Source: a virus. From it: a DNA stretch of 29,358 bases. Positions 14,763 to 21,316 of the stretch are shown here, in pieces. The stretch spans positions 1 through 29,358 of the IMG/VR virus record IMGVR_UViG_3300044960_000724; one strand, 5' to 3'. Below the pieces are notes generated by a model. That model saw only the letters and a program-made list of their open reading frames with translations, was not told the DNA's origin and did no database searches. The translations under genes and the position numbers were made by a program. Every line of letters begins with the position of its first letter. Position 1 is the first letter of the stretch.

Positions 14763-15044
14763 CTAGGGGAAGAGCTTGTGGACGGGGAGGCCCATCAGAG
14801 CCCCGAAGAGGGCCAAGAGGAGGGCCAGGGCCGTCCAAAAGACCGGCCTGGTGTAGACGGGGGCTTCCCGCCTCTCCCGCATCAGGGCCACCACCCTCAG
14901 GGCCAAAAGCCGCTCCCGCAGGGGGCGGAGGCGCTCCTCGGGCGCGCCCAGGTGGGCGAGCTCGTCCAGCACCCCCTCCAGGATTTCGCGGAGGACCTTC
15001 TCGTCCACATCCAAACCGAAGCCCCCGGGTCTCCCCGGGGGCAC
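14763..15044 (-). CDS. Small tail-anchored protein, first gene of packaging operon
   Basis: Up to 93 residues: a helical, charged N-terminal part (EKVLREILEGVLDELAHL, then EERLRPLRERLLALR), then one transmembrane segment (FWTALALLLALFGALMGL) near the C-terminus. Candidates are a holin or spanin-like lysis factor or a gp25-type protein. There is no decisive motif. The start is unclear: GTG at 15044 would translate through the leader hairpin, while TTG at 15014 or GTG at 15008 lie just after it but have poor ribosome sites. Confidence 0.55.
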   Translation of the reverse strand: MPPGRPGGFGLDVDEKVLREILEGVLDELAHLGAPEERLRPLRERLLALRVVALMRERREAPVYTRPVFWTALALLLALFGALMGLPVHKLFP

Positions 15045-15090
15045 TCCCGCACCTTAGCCCAATTCTAAGGGTTTTCCTGGGTCCTGGCAA
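15021..15090 (-). promoter_or_regulatory. Late promoter-leader cassette B (packaging operon)
   Basis: On the minus strand: -35 TTGCCA (15090-15085), 17 bp, -10 TAGAAT (15067-15062), then GGGCTAAGGTGCGGGAGT and a 9-bp hairpin with a GAGA loop, GCCCCCGGG-GAGA-CCCGGGGGC (15042-15021). The -35 lies inside the 3' end of the last early gene. This copy lacks the T-rich stretch that follows the hairpin in the other two. It should let the packaging genes be transcribed independently of the early operon. Confidence 0.7.
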
Positions 15091-15496
15091 GGGACTCGGC
15101 CAGGGCGGCCAGCCGCACGAAGACCCCCACCACGTCCTCGGGGAAGTTGAGGCGGAACTGGCCCGAAGGGGCGTGCCAGTACGCGAGCCGGGAGGCCCGG
15201 CCCCGGCCCAGGTAAGCCTCCAGGGCCATCCGCTCCCCGAGGGAACACCCCCGGATGAAGGTCCGGTACTGGTCGCGCCAGAGCCGGAGGTCGTGGGCCG
15301 CTATCCCGGCCCCGGGGAGGTCCGGCACCCGGACCGGGAGGAAGGCGGGGCAGTCGGTCCGGCCCTGGCTCCGGACCCCCCACCCCCCCCGGCCCTCCCC
15401 GGTGTGGACCGGCACCCAGTTCGCCTCCCCTTGGGCCACCCGCCACAGGGCCAGGGCCACCCAGTTGGCCCGCCACACCAGGAGGGGTTCAGGCAC
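15065..15496 (-). CDS. Hypothetical protein, last gene of early operon
   Basis: A 143-residue protein with many Trp and Arg residues (LVWRANWVALALWRVAQGE, then HDLRLWRDQYRTFIRG, then ERMALEAYLGRGRASRLAYWH). I do not recognise it. It has two Cys and no membrane segment. The GTG start overlaps the preceding gene by 8 nt. In Mu the last gene of the pre-late region encodes an activator of late transcription, so this is a positional candidate, but no helix-turn-helix is evident. Confidence 0.5.
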   Translation of the reverse strand: MPEPLLVWRANWVALALWRVAQGEANWVPVHTGEGRGGWGVRSQGRTDCPAFLPVRVPDLPGAGIAAHDLRLWRDQYRTFIRGCSLGERMALEAYLGRGRASRLAYWHAPSGQFRLNFPEDVVGVFVRLAALAESLARTQENP

Positions 15497-16127
15497 CCCG
15501 GACCACCTCCCACCCGTCCCCGGTCCGCCGGACCAGGCCCTGGGCCTCCAAACGCTTCAGCCACCGGTAGGTCGAGGTCTTGGGCCAGCCTAGCTCCCGG
15601 GTCAGGGCGTTCAGACCCACCGGCCCCCGGAGGTTCAGGACGTGGACCAGCTCTCCTCCCCGGCACCCCACCTTTAGATCCAGGACCCGCTCAGGGGCGG
15701 GGAGATCCACCCCGTGTACCACCCGGTCTGGCTCGTGTACCACCCGCTCCTCCCGGGGCGCCCGCAGGAGCTCCCCCACCACCTTACCCGCCACATAGGT
15801 CCCTACCGGGACGAAGAGGCTCCCCGCCAGGACCTCCCACAGGGGCAGGCCGGGGGCGGCCCGCTGCATGGAGAGGGCGTTGCCCAGCCACACCAGCCCC
15901 AGGGCCCCCACCGCCCCGCCCGCGGCCCAGGCCGACCCCCGGAGGAGGCTGTTGGAGAGGAGGGAGAGGAGAAAGGCGGTGAACTCCAGGCTCCCCGCCA
16001 GTCCCCAGGCGAGCCACGGGGGGAGGTCCCCCAGGGAGAGGGCGTACCACCGGGCCAGGTGCCCGGCGCTCACCGCCAGGGTGCTGAGATAGGCCATAAG
16101 GAGAAGCGCTACCATCGTCGCCCGCAT
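15489..16127 (-). CDS. Membrane protein with C-terminal winged-helix domain
   Basis: A 212-residue protein. Four hydrophobic segments (about 5-22, 38-58, 66-86, 97-118) are followed by a charged linker and a winged-helix DNA-binding domain at about 158-212 (LVHVLNLRGPVGLNALTREL, then STYRWLKRLEAQGLVRRT), like MarR/IclR-type modules. The layout recalls actinobacterial DUF2637/Spd-like proteins that join membrane helices to a helix-turn-helix. It could be a membrane-tethered regulator sensing the envelope during lysis or superinfection. The start at 16127 has GGGGGG 7 nt upstream, and a second ATG lies three codons in. Confidence 0.65.
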   Translation of the reverse strand: MRATMVALLLMAYLSTLAVSAGHLARWYALSLGDLPPWLAWGLAGSLEFTAFLLSLLSNSLLRGSAWAAGGAVGALGLVWLGNALSMQRAAPGLPLWEVLAGSLFVPVGTYVAGKVVGELLRAPREERVVHEPDRVVHGVDLPAPERVLDLKVGCRGGELVHVLNLRGPVGLNALTRELGWPKTSTYRWLKRLEAQGLVRRTGDGWEVVRGA

Positions 16128-16142
16128 ACTTCTACCCCCCGG

Positions 16143-16340
16143 CTACCACACCCAACCCAAGGCGGCCAGGAGGACCCCCAAGAGGAGGACCCCCAGGACG
16201 AGGACCCCCAGGATGAGGACCCCCACCGAGCTTCCCTCAGGCAGGGGCTCCCGGCGAAAGAGGCCCAGGTAGAGGACCAGGCAGAGGACCCCCACCTGGG
16301 CCGAGAGAACGTAGATCAGGAAGAGCTTAAGAACGTCCAT
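16143..16340 (-). CDS. Small two-helix membrane protein
   Basis: A 65-residue protein with two hydrophobic segments (LKLFLIYVLSAQVGVLCLVLYLGLF and a second from residue 39 to 62) joined by a short polar turn (RREPLPEG). The second helix is built of LGVLx pentapeptides encoded by a 15-bp tandem repeat. Size and topology fit a class II holin, but position among early genes does not prove it. GGAGG lies upstream of the ATG, and the gene overlaps the previous one by 25 nt. Confidence 0.5.
   Translation of the reverse strand: MDVLKLFLIYVLSAQVGVLCLVLYLGLFRREPLPEGSSVGVLILGVLVLGVLLLGVLLAALGWVW
16170..16229 (+). repeat. Four tandem 15-bp units inside the small membrane protein gene
   Basis: Four units begin GAGGACCCCCA, at 16170, 16185, 16200 and 16215, differing only in the last four bases. 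On the minus strand they encode repeated Leu-Gly-Val-Leu blocks of a transmembrane helix. Slippage would change helix length by five residues per unit without breaking the frame. Confidence 0.85.
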
Positions 16341-16528
16341 ACCCGCGCCTCTACCTCCCCCAGGTCGTACCCCCAGTCCAGGTGGAGGAGAACCTCCCCC
16401 CGGAGGAGGGCCAGCGTCCAGCGGCCGTTTTCGTCCAGAAAAGCCCGGAGCTCCAGCTCCCCCACCCTCTTGGGGTAGGGGAAGAACCGCTCCAGGAGGG
16501 CCAGGAACTCATGGTCTTCCTCCCTCAT
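16316..16528 (-). CDS. Hypothetical early protein
   Basis: A 70-residue acidic protein (MREEDHEFLALLERFFPYPK, then ELELRAFLDENGRWTLALLR). It has a short alpha/beta look and no known motif. GGGAGG precedes the ATG, which lies within the end of the upstream gene (20-nt overlap). Function unknown. It belongs to the leftward early operon. Confidence 0.5.
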   Translation of the reverse strand: MREEDHEFLALLERFFPYPKRVGELELRAFLDENGRWTLALLRGEVLLHLDWGYDLGEVEARVWTFLSSS

Positions 16529-16898
16529 GCCTCGCCTCCCAAAGGAGCTCCTGGGCGAAGCGGGGGGTCTTGTGGCGGCTCCAGTGGGCCCAGGCCCGCT
16601 CCAGGCCCTGTACGGCCTCCTGGAGCTCGCGGATGCGGGAGAGGAGGCTCTGGCGAAACCCCTGGAGCTCCTCTTCCTCCCCCGCGATCCGGTACACCTC
16701 GTCTCCGGCGGGGGACTCGGCCACCACCACCGGGAGGATCCCCCGCTTCCTCAGCTCGGCCATGACCGCCCGCCCCCGCCGGTCGCCGCCGAAGTGACGG
16801 TGGAACTCCTCCCGGCCCACCCCCCAGGACCCCCGGCGGAGGAGCAGATCGGCCGCCAGGCGGAGCTCGGCCTCGGCGATGGGGATCGGCCTAGACAT
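16509..16898 (-). CDS. Hypothetical early protein with helix-turn-helix-like N-terminus
   Basis: A 129-residue protein. Residues 5-60 (EAELRLAADLLLRRGSWGVGREEFHRHF, then RRGRAVMAELRKRGILPVVV) look like a winged-helix fold of the kind used to choose between replication or transcription partners. Residues 75-115 form a coiled coil (FRQSLLSRIRELQEAVQGLERAW). I do not recognise the family. GGAGGTGG lies 5 nt before the ATG. It overlaps the preceding gene by 8 nt. Confidence 0.55.
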   Translation of the reverse strand: MSRPIPIAEAELRLAADLLLRRGSWGVGREEFHRHFGGDRRGRAVMAELRKRGILPVVVAESPAGDEVYRIAGEEEELQGFRQSLLSRIRELQEAVQGLERAWAHWSRHKTPRFAQELLWEARHEGGRP

Positions 16899-17133
16899 TC
16901 TCCACCTCCTCCACCCTCGCCCCGAGGAGCCGCCACAGCTCCATCACCTCCAGGGCCTGGGGCTCGCTCATGGGGCGCTCCCAGTGTCGCCAGGCGGGGA
17001 TGTAGAACCGCACCCCACCCTCCTCCCAACGGAGGCGTACCCGGTGCCGCATCCCCCGGCTGTCCAGGATGTCCAGAAGGACGCTCCTCCCCGGGTTGGC
17101 CCGGGTCATGCGGATGGCGTCCTCAGGCCGCAT
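16891..17133 (-). CDS. Hypothetical early protein
   Basis: An 80-residue protein with a basic beta-rich first half (RSVLLDILDSRGMRHRVRLRWEEGGVRFYIP) and an acidic helical C-terminus (ALEVMELWRLLGARVEEVENV). The first half could be a small beta-barrel, but no family is recognised. It overlaps both neighbours by 8-11 nt within the early operon. Confidence 0.5.
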   Translation of the reverse strand: MRPEDAIRMTRANPGRSVLLDILDSRGMRHRVRLRWEEGGVRFYIPAWRHWERPMSEPQALEVMELWRLLGARVEEVENV

Positions 17134-17359
17134 GCATGCCCCCTGGATGGCAGTACGGGCAAGCGATGTCGTCCAAGCAGGACCGCCCCCCGCAGAAGCC
17201 GCACGGGACGCGGGCCGCCACCTCCTGGGCCTCGGCCTCCTCCCGGTAGAGGAGGGCCAGGAAGGGGTGGCCGAGCCCCTCCGCCACCAGGGCCCGCCGC
17301 CGGAGCTCCCCCGGGGAGAGGCGCAGGGCCCGGATGCGGTCCAGGAGGCTCACGGGCAC
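17123..17359 (-). CDS. Small zinc-binding protein
   Basis: A 78-residue protein. An N-terminal helical part (LLDRIRALRLSPGELRRRALVAEG) is followed by a Cys cluster near the C-terminus: C53-x2-C56, C61, C67-x2-C70 and H71. Two CxxC pairs separated by about ten residues make a zinc ribbon or knuckle likely. Such small phage proteins often bind nucleic acids or host polymerase. The partner here is unknown. It overlaps the neighbouring genes by 10-11 nt. Confidence 0.6.
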   Translation of the reverse strand: MPVSLLDRIRALRLSPGELRRRALVAEGLGHPFLALLYREEAEAQEVAARVPCGFCGGRSCLDDIACPYCHPGGMHAA

Positions 17360-17658
17360 ACCTCCCCCTTGAGCCGGTGGGGGTTGGCCAGGATCTCCCG
17401 CGCCCCCGCCTCCGTCTCCGCGTGGACCGCCATGTAGGCGGCCAGGGCCCGCCGCACCAGCCGGGCCAGTTCCAAGGCCTCCACCTCGCGGAGCTCCATC
17501 ACCTCGTTGGCGAAGCGCGTCACATCCCGGGCGAGGTCGTACAGGTAGTACGCCACCCGGGAGCTCCGGGGAAGCTCCGCCTCCAGCTCCTCCACCACCT
17601 TCTCCAGGTCCATGTCCGGCTTGATTTCCTTCTTACGCATACCTACCTCCTTACGCAT
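17350..17658 (-). CDS. Hypothetical helical early protein with duplicated start site
   Basis: A 102-residue protein, mainly helical (DLEKVVEELEAELPRSSRVAYYLYDLARDVTRFANEVMELREVEALELARLVRRAL). I do not recognise it. The gene has two in-frame start codons, at 17658 and 17640, each with its own perfect GGAGGTAGGT ribosome site because an 18-bp unit is duplicated. Both would be used well, giving proteins that differ by six residues. Confidence 0.55.
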   Translation of the reverse strand: MRKEVGMRKKEIKPDMDLEKVVEELEAELPRSSRVAYYLYDLARDVTRFANEVMELREVEALELARLVRRALAAYMAVHAETEAGAREILANPHRLKGEVCP

Positions 17659-17668
17659 ACCTACCTCC
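17633..17668 (-). repeat. Perfect 18-bp tandem duplication of ribosome site and start codon
   Basis: The unit GGAGGTAGGTATGCGTAA occurs twice, head to tail, with no mismatch (minus strand, 17668-17651 and 17650-17633). Each copy has a full ribosome site and an ATG in the same frame. Confidence 0.95.
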
Positions 17669-17669
17669 C

Positions 17670-18104
17670 TCAGTTGCCCTTCTTCTCGCGCGGCAGCCCG
17701 TGAGGGGTGACCAGCCGCGCGGCCAAGGCCGCCTCCAACGCCTCCGTGTGCCGGGCCACGATGGCCCCATAGGTTGCCTTCCGCTCGTGCTCAAGCGCCT
17801 CCTTCTCCGCCTGCAGGCGGTCTACGGCGGCGGAGACCTGATCCAAGCGCACCTGGATCTGGCGGTACTCCTCCTCCTGGGCCAGGGCGAGGAGGGCCTG
17901 CGCCTCCCGCTCGGCGGCGGTGCCCTTGCCCTGGGCCCCCAGGAGGGCCCGGGCCTTGGCCTCCCGCTCCCGCCGCTCCAGGGCCCGCCGCTCGGCCCTG
18001 AGGGCCACGAGCTGCCGGGAGACCTCCCCGATGCGGCCGGGGAGCTCCAGCAGGCGGCTCACCAGCCGGGCGGTGTCCAAACGCCACTCAAGTTCCTTCT
18101 CCAT
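17670..18104 (-). CDS. Coiled-coil early protein
   Basis: A 144-residue protein that is almost entirely coiled coil (RLLELPGRIGEVSRQLVALRAERRALERREREAKARALL, then QIQVRLDQVSAAVDRLQAEKEAL), ending in a basic tail. I chose the ATG at 18104, preceded by AAGGAGG. The frame to 18131 lacks this. Size and style recall Gp157-like phage proteins and the DNA-end-binding Gam group, but no signature allows assignment. It overlaps the preceding gene by 17 nt. Confidence 0.55.
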   Translation of the reverse strand: MEKELEWRLDTARLVSRLLELPGRIGEVSRQLVALRAERRALERREREAKARALLGAQGKGTAAEREAQALLALAQEEEYRQIQVRLDQVSAAVDRLQAEKEALEHERKATYGAIVARHTEALEAALAARLVTPHGLPREKKGN

Positions 18105-18432
18105 GCCTTTCCTCCTTGAACTGCCGCTCAACCTCCTCCCAGTCGGGCACCCGGGTGACGAGCACCCGGCGGCGGAGCTGGGCGTAGAGGGCCCGGGGCT
18201 GGTGCATCTCCAGCTCGTACTCCACCTGGACCACCCGGTAGGCGATCCGGCGCCCGAGGCGGTTCAGGCAGAACTCCCGCCCCTCCACCGCCCACGAGCC
18301 GTCGCCCAGGAGCATGGCCACGGGCCGGGGGCTTACCAGATTCCCTTCGGCGTCCACCTCGTAGAACTCGGTGGCCTCCTCGCGGCGTATGGGGATCTTG
18401 GCCCCCTCGTACTGGAAGAAGTGGCGCTTCAC
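18088..18432 (-). CDS. Hypothetical protein following MuB
   Basis: A 114-residue protein with alternating strands (FFQYEGAKIPIRREEATEFYEVDAEGN, then RPVAMLLGDGSWAVEGREFCLNRLGRRIAYRVVQVEYELEMHQ) and a charged C-terminal helix. No family is recognised. The ATG overlaps the MuB-like stop by 4 nt (ATGA), so it is co-translated with the transposition genes and may act in replication or target choice. That is positional inference. Confidence 0.5.
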   Translation of the reverse strand: MKRHFFQYEGAKIPIRREEATEFYEVDAEGNLVSPRPVAMLLGDGSWAVEGREFCLNRLGRRIAYRVVQVEYELEMHQPRALYAQLRRRVLVTRVPDWEEVERQFKEERHGEGT

Positions 18433-19202
18433 CGCGCTCCTCCCGCCAGGTTCAGGCGCGCCGCCACCCGGCGCACGTGCCCCGTTTTGAATTCGCTCTT
18501 GGAGATGCCGTTTTGCTCCGCGACCCCGTCCATGATGCGCAGCAAGCGGACCACGTCCCGCAGGATCCCCCCGGTGAGGGCGTGCACCTCCTGGAGGACC
18601 TCCTTGGAGTAGCCGGTGCTGGAGTAGAGCTGGAGCGTCTCCTCCTGCGAGATGGGCCCCGCCTGCGCCACGGTCCCGATCCGGCTCTCAATGTCCCGGT
18701 GGGCCCGGATCAGGGGGGCGAACTCCTCGCTGGTGATGAGGACGAAGCTGCTCCCCGTCTCGTCCGCCAGGAACTTCAGGACCTCCAGCACGCCCCGGTG
18801 GCACAGCTGCGCCTCGTCCACGAAGACGACCCGAGGGGCCATCAGGAGGGCGTCACGGACCATGTTCAGGAGGGGCATGTAGGTCTTGAGCTGCGTGAGG
18901 CGCAGGCGCTGGGCCAGCTCCTCCAAGAGGGCCTTCGGCGACCAGTCCGGCTTGGCCCGGAGCCAGGGGGCCCCGTTCTGCCGCGCCCAGTACTGGCAGA
19001 CGAAGGTCTTGCCCACCCCGGCCGGCCCCACCACCAGGGCGAAGGGGAACTGGTTGCGGGCGGCGAACTGGATGTGGCCGATCAGGGCCCTGGCCCCCTC
19101 CGTGGGGGCGAAGTCCGCCTGCTCGGCCTCCACCAGCCCGGGGCCGAGGGCCTCGTCGATGAGCCGGTTGAGGTCTACGTCCTTGCTCTTCCGTTCACTC
19201 AC
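18429..19202 (-). CDS. B: MuB-like AAA+ transposition target-selection ATPase
   Basis: A 257-residue AAA+ ATPase. Walker A is GPAGVGKT (59-66), Walker B VVFVDEAQ (125-132), and the sensor-1 region is VLITSEE (154-160). A helical lid domain follows (LQEVHALTGGILRDVVRLLRIMDG). In Mu, MuB forms filaments on target DNA, stimulates the transposase and gives target immunity. It lies 12 bp after the transposase stop, as expected for an A-B pair. A short N-terminal region replaces the helix-turn-helix of Mu B, so targeting may differ. Confidence 0.92.
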   Translation of the reverse strand: MSERKSKDVDLNRLIDEALGPGLVEAEQADFAPTEGARALIGHIQFAARNQFPFALVVGPAGVGKTFVCQYWARQNGAPWLRAKPDWSPKALLEELAQRLRLTQLKTYMPLLNMVRDALLMAPRVVFVDEAQLCHRGVLEVLKFLADETGSSFVLITSEEFAPLIRAHRDIESRIGTVAQAGPISQEETLQLYSSTGYSKEVLQEVHALTGGILRDVVRLLRIMDGVAEQNGISKSEFKTGHVRRVAARLNLAGGAR

Positions 19203-19214
19203 GGTTCCACCTCC

Positions 19215-21020
19215 TCAATCGCCCAGGAGGCCCTGCGCACGCAGGAACTCGTCCCCCAAGGCGATGGGGTCCAGAATCAGCTCCTCCTCGGAGTCCAGCT
19301 CGGCCACCGCCCGCCGGATTTCCTCCTCGGAGGGCTTGGGAACGGGAACCGAAACGGCCCGCTCCCTCCTGAGGGGGCTGAGGCCGGAGAGTCGCTCCAG
19401 TACGGCCTCCAGGCGCATGGCGGGCACCTCCAGCTCCGCCCGCAGGGCCTCGGCCTCCTCCCGCACGCGCTGCAGGGCCTCCCGGTCCAGGGCCCGCTGG
19501 GCCTGGGCCTCCAGGCTGGCGGCGGAGGCGGGCTCGGGCACCAGGTTGCCGAGCACCTCCAGCGTCCCGTCCGGCCGTTCCAGGGCCGCCCGCAGAGGCT
19601 GCCCGGGCAGGACGGTGACCTCCAGGACCCACACCGGCCTCCCCTGCCAGGGGATGAGGGAGCCCCCCTCCAGGACGTAAGCCCGGCCCTTGTAGTGGAC
19701 CGCCCCGTTCGCCCGCACCTGGCGGCGCGACCGGACGGCGGTGAGGAGGTACAGGTCCCCCAGGTCGTAGCGCACCTGAGTCGCGGGGGGCACGAAGGCT
19801 TTGAACAGGCCCAAGCGGCTCATACCGTCTAGGGGCTTCTCGTGCCAGTCCCGCACGAACCAGGCGAGGGCGAGCTTCTTGTACTCCTCCTCAAGCAAAA
19901 GGCGTTTCGGGTAGGGGTCCCGCTCAGGGGGTGCCCCGGCCTGGAGCCAGCGGCGGGTGTTCTCCATGAGGCGGCGGAGCTCGGCGGAGTCCCGCTCGGT
20001 GGCGTCCTGCCCGGCGTACCCCGGCAGGAGGCGTTCAAACTCCTGGTGGAAGAGGCCGAAAAGCCGCTCCACCTTGCCCCGCGTGTGGGAGACCCGGGGC
20101 CGGGAGTAGACCAGCTCAATCCCCAGCCGGGCCGCGATCTCCTCGGTCAGCTCGCTCCGGTACACCTTGCCGTTGTCCCAGTAGATGCGCTCGGGTCGGC
20201 CCCAAACCTCCCACCCCGGCACGAGGGCCTCCTTCGGCTGCAGGGCGAGGATGAGGAGCTGGCTGGTGGGGGTCTGCCCCTCCTCCCGGGAGAAGACCAC
20301 CCCGGGGGCCGCCCCCGAGAACACGTCCACGGCCACGTGGATGCGCAACCGGACTGCCCGGTCCTCCTCGGGCACGTAGACGAAGGTGTCGCACCGGGTC
20401 ATGTCCACCATCCAGATCTGGTTGGGGTACTCCGCCAGGACGTGGCCGTGCCACGTGCGCTGGAACTCCTTCCGGCCCTCCTCGGTGAGGAGGGCGTAGC
20501 GGAAGGCGGGCATCTCCTCCGCCCACCGCAGGACCCGGCGGGCGGTGGCCTCGCTGATCTGCCGCCCACGCCACGTGAGGAGCCCGGGGTCGTTGAACTC
20601 TATGATGCGGAGGAGCCTCTGAACCGAGGCCCGGGGATGCTCCAGCCGGAGGCCCAGGAGAACCCGCCGAAACTCGGCGGGGACGCGGAAGAGGCCCTTG
20701 TCCCGGCGGGGGCGTGAGGGCAGGCCCCGCTTAAGGAGGCGGAGGACATAGCTCTCCGAGATCCCGTGTTCCTGCGCGGCGGAGCGGACCAAATCCCAGC
20801 GCGCACCCCTGGGGAGGGAGTCCCACTCCTGCCTGAGGGCCAGAACCCCCTCCAGGCGGTGAGAACGAGGGGTCTCGTCCTCGACGACGACGTAGGTCCG
20901 CCATCCCCGCCCCTCTCTGCGGCGCTCGGCCCGGAGGAGACCGTCCCGGATGCGGAGCTCCAGCGTTCGCCGGGAAACGCCCATTCGGGACGCGGCTTCG
21001 TCAATGGGAAGCCACGGCAT
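19215..21020 (-). CDS. A: MuA-like DDE transposase
   Basis: A 601-residue transposase that joins phage ends to target DNA for integration and replicative transposition. An N-terminal helix-turn-helix (residues 3-30, PIDEAASRMGVSRRTLELRI) and a second DNA-binding region (80-160) precede an RNase H-like core with D206 (WMVDMTR), D282 (IYWDNGK) and E318 (GKVERLFG). The D-E spacing of 35 is canonical. A Mu-type beta-barrel domain follows (about 410-470, ANGAVHYKGRAYVLEGG), then a coiled C-terminal part that should contact the B protein. It overlaps the Cro/Ner-like gene by 20 nt. Its sites are the repeats at both phage ends. Confidence 0.96.
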   Translation of the reverse strand: MPWLPIDEAASRMGVSRRTLELRIRDGLLRAERRREGRGWRTYVVVEDETPRSHRLEGVLALRQEWDSLPRGARWDLVRSAAQEHGISESYVLRLLKRGLPSRPRRDKGLFRVPAEFRRVLLGLRLEHPRASVQRLLRIIEFNDPGLLTWRGRQISEATARRVLRWAEEMPAFRYALLTEEGRKEFQRTWHGHVLAEYPNQIWMVDMTRCDTFVYVPEEDRAVRLRIHVAVDVFSGAAPGVVFSREEGQTPTSQLLILALQPKEALVPGWEVWGRPERIYWDNGKVYRSELTEEIAARLGIELVYSRPRVSHTRGKVERLFGLFHQEFERLLPGYAGQDATERDSAELRRLMENTRRWLQAGAPPERDPYPKRLLLEEEYKKLALAWFVRDWHEKPLDGMSRLGLFKAFVPPATQVRYDLGDLYLLTAVRSRRQVRANGAVHYKGRAYVLEGGSLIPWQGRPVWVLEVTVLPGQPLRAALERPDGTLEVLGNLVPEPASAASLEAQAQRALDREALQRVREEAEALRAELEVPAMRLEAVLERLSGLSPLRRERAVSVPVPKPSEEEIRRAVAELDSEEELILDPIALGDEFLRAQGLLGD

Positions 21021-21231
21021 CGTCGTCCCCCTCTTCCACTACAGACAGTAGCTGCTCAACGGGCACCTCGAGGGCTTTAGCCAGGCAAACTAGCGTGTGG
21101 ATTCTTGGCATTCTCCAGCCTCGCTCCACTAAATGGACGAATCCCTGGCTTACGCCAGCGCGCCTGGCGAGCTCGTACTGGGAAATCCCAAGCTTAGTTC
21201 TGAGCTCTCTCACTCGTGCGCCTATGCTCAT
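21001..21231 (-). CDS. Cro/Ner-like HTH regulator, first gene of early operon
   Basis: A 76-residue HTH_XRE protein. The helix-turn-helix lies at residues 5-58 (RELRTKLGISQYELARRAGVSQ, then LVERGWRMPRIHTLVCLAKALEV), with a short acidic tail. It precedes A and B as Ner does in Mu, so it probably damps early and repressor promoters. The ATG at 21231 has no ribosome site, and the inferred -10 box ends 9 nt upstream, so the mRNA would be essentially leaderless, common in Thermus. Confidence 0.85.
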   Translation of the reverse strand: MSIGARVRELRTKLGISQYELARRAGVSQGFVHLVERGWRMPRIHTLVCLAKALEVPVEQLLSVVEEGDDDAVASH

Positions 21232-21236
21232 CAACT

Positions 21237-21269
21237 ACTACTAGTAGTGTATAACTCTCGGAAAGTCAA
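21237..21269 (-). promoter_or_regulatory. Early leftward promoter with palindrome
   Basis: Minus strand: -35 TTGACT (21269-21264), 17 bp, -10 TACTAG (21246-21241). The -10 lies in a perfect 12-bp palindrome, ACTACTAGTAGT (21237-21248), which may be a second regulator-binding site. The expected start is 3-4 nt before the ATG of the Cro/Ner-like gene. The -35 match is good. The -10 match is weak (3 of 6). Confidence 0.5.
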
Positions 21270-21315
21270 TACCTCCGGTAGTTATTAGACTGAGAAGGTG
21301 AATACCGGAGGTATT
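21268..21315. promoter_or_regulatory. Inverted operator pair between the two regulators
   Basis: AATACCTCCGGTAGT at 21268-21282 and, inverted, AATACCGGAGGTATT at 21301-21315 match at 14 of 15 positions. The first overlaps the -35 of the early promoter. The second contains GGAGGT, the ribosome site of the repressor gene starting at 21317. Binding would therefore block the early promoter and could also limit repressor synthesis. Which protein binds is not shown by the sequence. Confidence 0.65.
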
Positions 21316-21316
21316 T

